A stretch of DNA of 13,676 nucleotides from MGBC102946 sp022793145 (GTDB lineage Bacteria; Bacillota_I; Bacilli_A; RF39; UBA660): the NCBI GenBank assembly GCA_947426265.1, contig CANEDJ010000039.1, forward strand, positions 1 through 13,676, in the 5' to 3' direction. Positions 12,469-13,676 of the stretch are shown here, in pieces. The position numbers were made by a program, and so were the translations under genes. The first letter of the stretch is position 1. Every line of letters begins with the position of its first letter. The notes under the pieces are model-generated. The model was not told the DNA's origin. It ran no database searches and was given only the letters and a program-made list of their open reading frames with translations.

Positions 12469-13134
12469 TTATGCTAACTCCTTTTCATAATCACTGCGTG
12501 CCAACAAATCTTTGTCAAAACATTTTCCATCACAGCTATATAAAAACCAGTCATCAATATTCTGAACAATTATAGGAAGATCATATTCTGTTTCATTTTC
12601 ATATTTTCCATATCTTTGTAAATAAAAGATATTAGAGATTTTATCTAATTTCATTTGAATCACTTTTTCTCGTAGCCACTCATCTTCTTTTCTTAATCGC
12701 ACATTCAAATGAATTTGAAAACCATCAATAAATTCAGTTGCCAAATAATAATCTTGCGCTTTTTCTAAGCATTCTTTATCCATACGATAAAGCCAATAAT
12801 TGATACTCATTTTAATTGTAATTGGAACACCATAATATTTATGAAAATCAACCAATCGTTTCAAATGTTCTGATAACAAAATGCCATTTGTTAAAATCAG
12901 AATTTTTTTACAACGTCCTGTTGATCTAGCATATTCCATAAATAAATATAAGTCAGGATGCATAAGTGGTTCTCCACCTTCTAATTGTAATTCAAAATCA
13001 TCACTTTTATCATCTATAATATTTTGAAATTCCTTGATTGTCATAAATCTGTTTTTTGTTGAATCTGACCACATACAACAAAACTCACAATTAGCATTAC
13101 ACTTATTTGTAATATTGATATAATATCTTATCAT
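12469..13134 (-). CDS. Short radical SAM protein, first gene of the second radical SAM operon
   Basis: A 221-residue radical SAM protein with YINITNKCNANCEFCCMWS at the N-terminus (C12, C16, C19, plus C20), GGEP at 53-56, LTNGILL and a SINYWLYRMDKE segment. At 221 residues it is shorter than most stand-alone members and ends soon after a CDGKC pair of cysteines (about 200-204), which might ligate part of an auxiliary cluster. The start ATG 13134 follows AAAGGAGAGG closely, and the leader is only about 17 bases. The gene sits behind a consensus promoter flanked by an inverted repeat, and the next gene begins one base after its stop. With the two following genes it forms a radical SAM, degenerate radical SAM, radical SAM series that I cannot match to a described pathway. 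Confidence 0.85.
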   Translation of the reverse strand: MIRYYINITNKCNANCEFCCMWSDSTKNRFMTIKEFQNIIDDKSDDFELQLEGGEPLMHPDLYLFMEYARSTGRCKKILILTNGILLSEHLKRLVDFHKYYGVPITIKMSINYWLYRMDKECLEKAQDYYLATEFIDGFQIHLNVRLRKEDEWLREKVIQMKLDKISNIFYLQRYGKYENETEYDLPIIVQNIDDWFLYSCDGKCFDKDLLARSDYEKELA

Positions 13135-13146
13135 AGTACCTCTCCT

Positions 13147-13202
13147 TTTGTTAAAAACATTATATATATAACACCACTTTTTGTCAATATGTTTTTAACA
13201 AA
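13147..13202. promoter_or_regulatory. Perfect 14-bp inverted repeat bracketing the promoter, probable operator pair
   Basis: TTTGTTAAAAACAT (13147-13160) and its exact complement ATGTTTTTAACAAA (13189-13202) flank the promoter. Each arm also holds a near-palindrome, TGTT-N3-AACA, with centres at 13154 and 13195, 41 bp apart or about four helical turns. One copy covers the -10 and start site, the other lies just upstream of the -35. Transcription would start inside one arm, so this is not an RNA hairpin; it looks like two operator sites for a repressor. The regulator is not encoded in this window. Confidence 0.65.
13159..13187 (-). promoter_or_regulatory. Consensus promoter of the second radical SAM operon
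   Basis: TTGACA (13187-13182), exactly 17 bases, then TATAAT (13164-13159): both hexamers match the sigma-A consensus perfectly. The transcript would start near 13152, just ahead of the ribosome binding site. A promoter this strong normally needs a repressor, which the flanking inverted repeat could provide. Confidence 0.85.
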
Positions 13203-13232
13203 TTATACATTTCAAAAGATGTGATTTTCCAA

Positions 13233-13263
13233 CAAAAAAACTGTTGTATAATTTATCAACAGT
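13233..13263 (-). terminator. Strong intrinsic terminator for the right-edge surface gene
   Basis: On the minus strand ACTGTTG (13263-13257) pairs with CAACAGT (13246-13240) across a 10-base loop and runs directly into a seven-base T tract. It lies about 170 bases after the stop of the 13432 gene and insulates the second radical SAM operon from it. A weaker hairpin, AAAGGC/GCCTTT (13266-13271 with 13278-13283), lies just before it and may form a tandem terminator. Confidence 0.8.
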
Positions 13264-13295
13264 AAAAAGGCTTAGTCGCCTTTATAAATATATAT

Positions 13296-13353
13296 AAGTA
13301 GCCCCCAATATTAGAATAGAAATAGAAATGAAGTTAAATATCGAGGGCTGCTT
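13296..13353 (-). repeat. Long imperfect hairpin in the 3' untranslated region of the right-edge gene
   Basis: AAGTAGCCCCCAATATT (13296-13312) and AATATCGAGGGCTGCTT (13337-13353) can form a 17-position stem. Read as minus-strand RNA, it has 14 Watson-Crick pairs, two G-U pairs and one mismatch, with a 24-base loop; read as plus-strand RNA it pairs worse. This points to a transcribed element on the minus strand. No U tract follows, so it is not itself a terminator. A further 7-bp stem, ATGTCTA/TAGACAT (13391-13397 with 13412-13418), lies nearer the stop codon. The roughly 225 bases between the promoter inverted repeat and the gene (13205-13431) hold only these structures and the terminator; I see no gene. 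Confidence 0.55.
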
Positions 13354-13431
13354 CTAAACACATATATAAGATTGATAGATTCTTTAGAACATGTCTATCT
13401 TACTATGTGGTTAGACATTATTCATCTTCTA

Positions 13432-13676
13432 TCATTTTGTTAATATATATGGATCTGTTTCAGTTCCTGTTCCTTCTACTATTTTTACGCCGGAGTCTAG
13501 ATATACGACTGGGCGCACCCCATAGCTGTAGTTCGCGTTGGCGTACGCGACATACCCGCTCGTAAGCACATACCACACGTGAGACGTGTTGCGGCTACGA
13601 GGAGTGATTGACCACTGGTATTTCGAATATCCTATCCAGTTATTACTCATACATGCATTATTTGTGGCATTCATAT
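13432..13676 (-). CDS. 3' end of a surface-type GVRPVV protein, cut by the window edge
   Basis: Only the last 80 or so codons are visible; the frame runs off the right edge and the ATG at 13674 is probably internal. The end reads SYGVRPVVYLDSGVKIVEG and then GTGTETDPYIL, the C-terminal pattern of repetitive extracellular proteins with a C-type-lectin/FGE-like (DUF6273-like) fold common in gut Firmicutes, in which WxITPRS.. and GVRPVV are conserved and the residues between them vary. The segment between CCTCGT and CGCCCA is strikingly GC-rich compared with the rest of the window. I infer a variable ligand-binding or adhesin domain. Family call by pattern only; no signal or anchor can be judged from this fragment. 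Transcription ends at 13233-13263. Confidence 0.6.
   Translation of the reverse strand, partial: MNATNNACMSNNWIGYSKYQWSITPRSRNTSHVWYVLTSGYVAYANANYSYGVRPVVYLDSGVKIVEGTGTETDPYILTK
13491..13600 (-). other. GC-rich, NNC-codon-rich island at the 3' end of the surface gene; possible DGR variable region
   Basis: By my count 63 of these 110 bases are G or C (about 57%), against about 35% in 13601-13676 and 32% in 13441-13490 of the same reading frame. The codons include many of the form NNC (AGC, CGC, AAC, CAC, AGC, GTC, TAC, GCC, AAC, AAC, TAC, AGC), the expected result of adenine-directed mutagenesis of AAC codons in a template repeat. Position at the 3' end of a lectin-like gene also fits. No template repeat or reverse transcriptase is in the window, so this remains a hypothesis. 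Confidence 0.4.

Noticed and set aside
1..13676. CRISPR arrays, insertion sequences, tRNA or rRNA genes
   Set aside because: No regularly spaced repeat array, transposase or tRNA-like cloverleaf was seen; the only repeated protein-level units are the LysM and GESR motifs.

Overview
The window is AT-rich (roughly 30% G+C by eye), uses the standard bacterial code (TGA serves as a stop), and has strong Gram-positive ribosome binding sites and near-consensus sigma-A type promoters. The gene content (LysM amidase, B12-type radical SAM enzymes, GVRPVV-type surface protein at the right edge) suggests a low-GC Firmicutes or Bacillota-like gut anaerobe. The genus cannot be named from the sequence. Almost everything reads on the minus strand.

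Layout, left to right. (1) 71-2215: two cell-wall hydrolases, a membrane-anchored glucosaminidase/lysozyme-like protein and an Amidase_3 enzyme with five LysM repeats. (2) 2314-8082: one compact seven-gene operon, read from 8082 down to a terminator at 2306-2328. In transcription order it encodes a B12-type radical SAM enzyme, a P-loop kinase, a SPASM/twitch-type radical SAM enzyme, a DUF3419/BtaA-like aminocarboxypropyl transferase, a 136-residue peptide with an acidic coiled-coil leader and a Ser/Gly/Tyr/Glu/Arg tail, a cyanophycin-synthetase/GshF-like ATP-grasp ligase and a SAM methyltransferase. Genes overlap or are 1-4 bases apart. I read this as a candidate peptide-maturation (RiPP) locus of a type I do not recognise. 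(3) 8222-8591 (+): a frameshifted nucleoside 2-deoxyribosyltransferase-like gene. (4) 8620-8985: a small locus with convergent consensus promoters, a hydrophobic 22-residue ORF, a hairpin-sequestered RBS and a shared terminator, resembling a type I toxin-antitoxin module. (5) 8996-9986: rdgB-like XTP/dITP pyrophosphatase and a PNPOx-like flavin protein behind a TTGACA-18-TATACT promoter. (6) 10074-13134: a second radical SAM operon made of a short radical SAM protein, a degenerate radical SAM paralogue without the cluster cysteines, a full radical SAM enzyme and a P-loop kinase. Its consensus promoter is bracketed by a perfect 14-bp inverted repeat. (7) 13205-13676: a structured 3' region with a strong terminator, and the 3' end of a surface-type gene whose terminal segment is a sharply GC-rich island with NNC-rich codons, as in diversity-generating retroelement variable regions.

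The two radical SAM operons are the most interesting content. Each pairs radical SAM enzymes with a small P-loop kinase. The first carries an obvious candidate substrate peptide. The second has none in view but contains a catalytically dead-looking radical SAM subunit next to its likely active paralogue.
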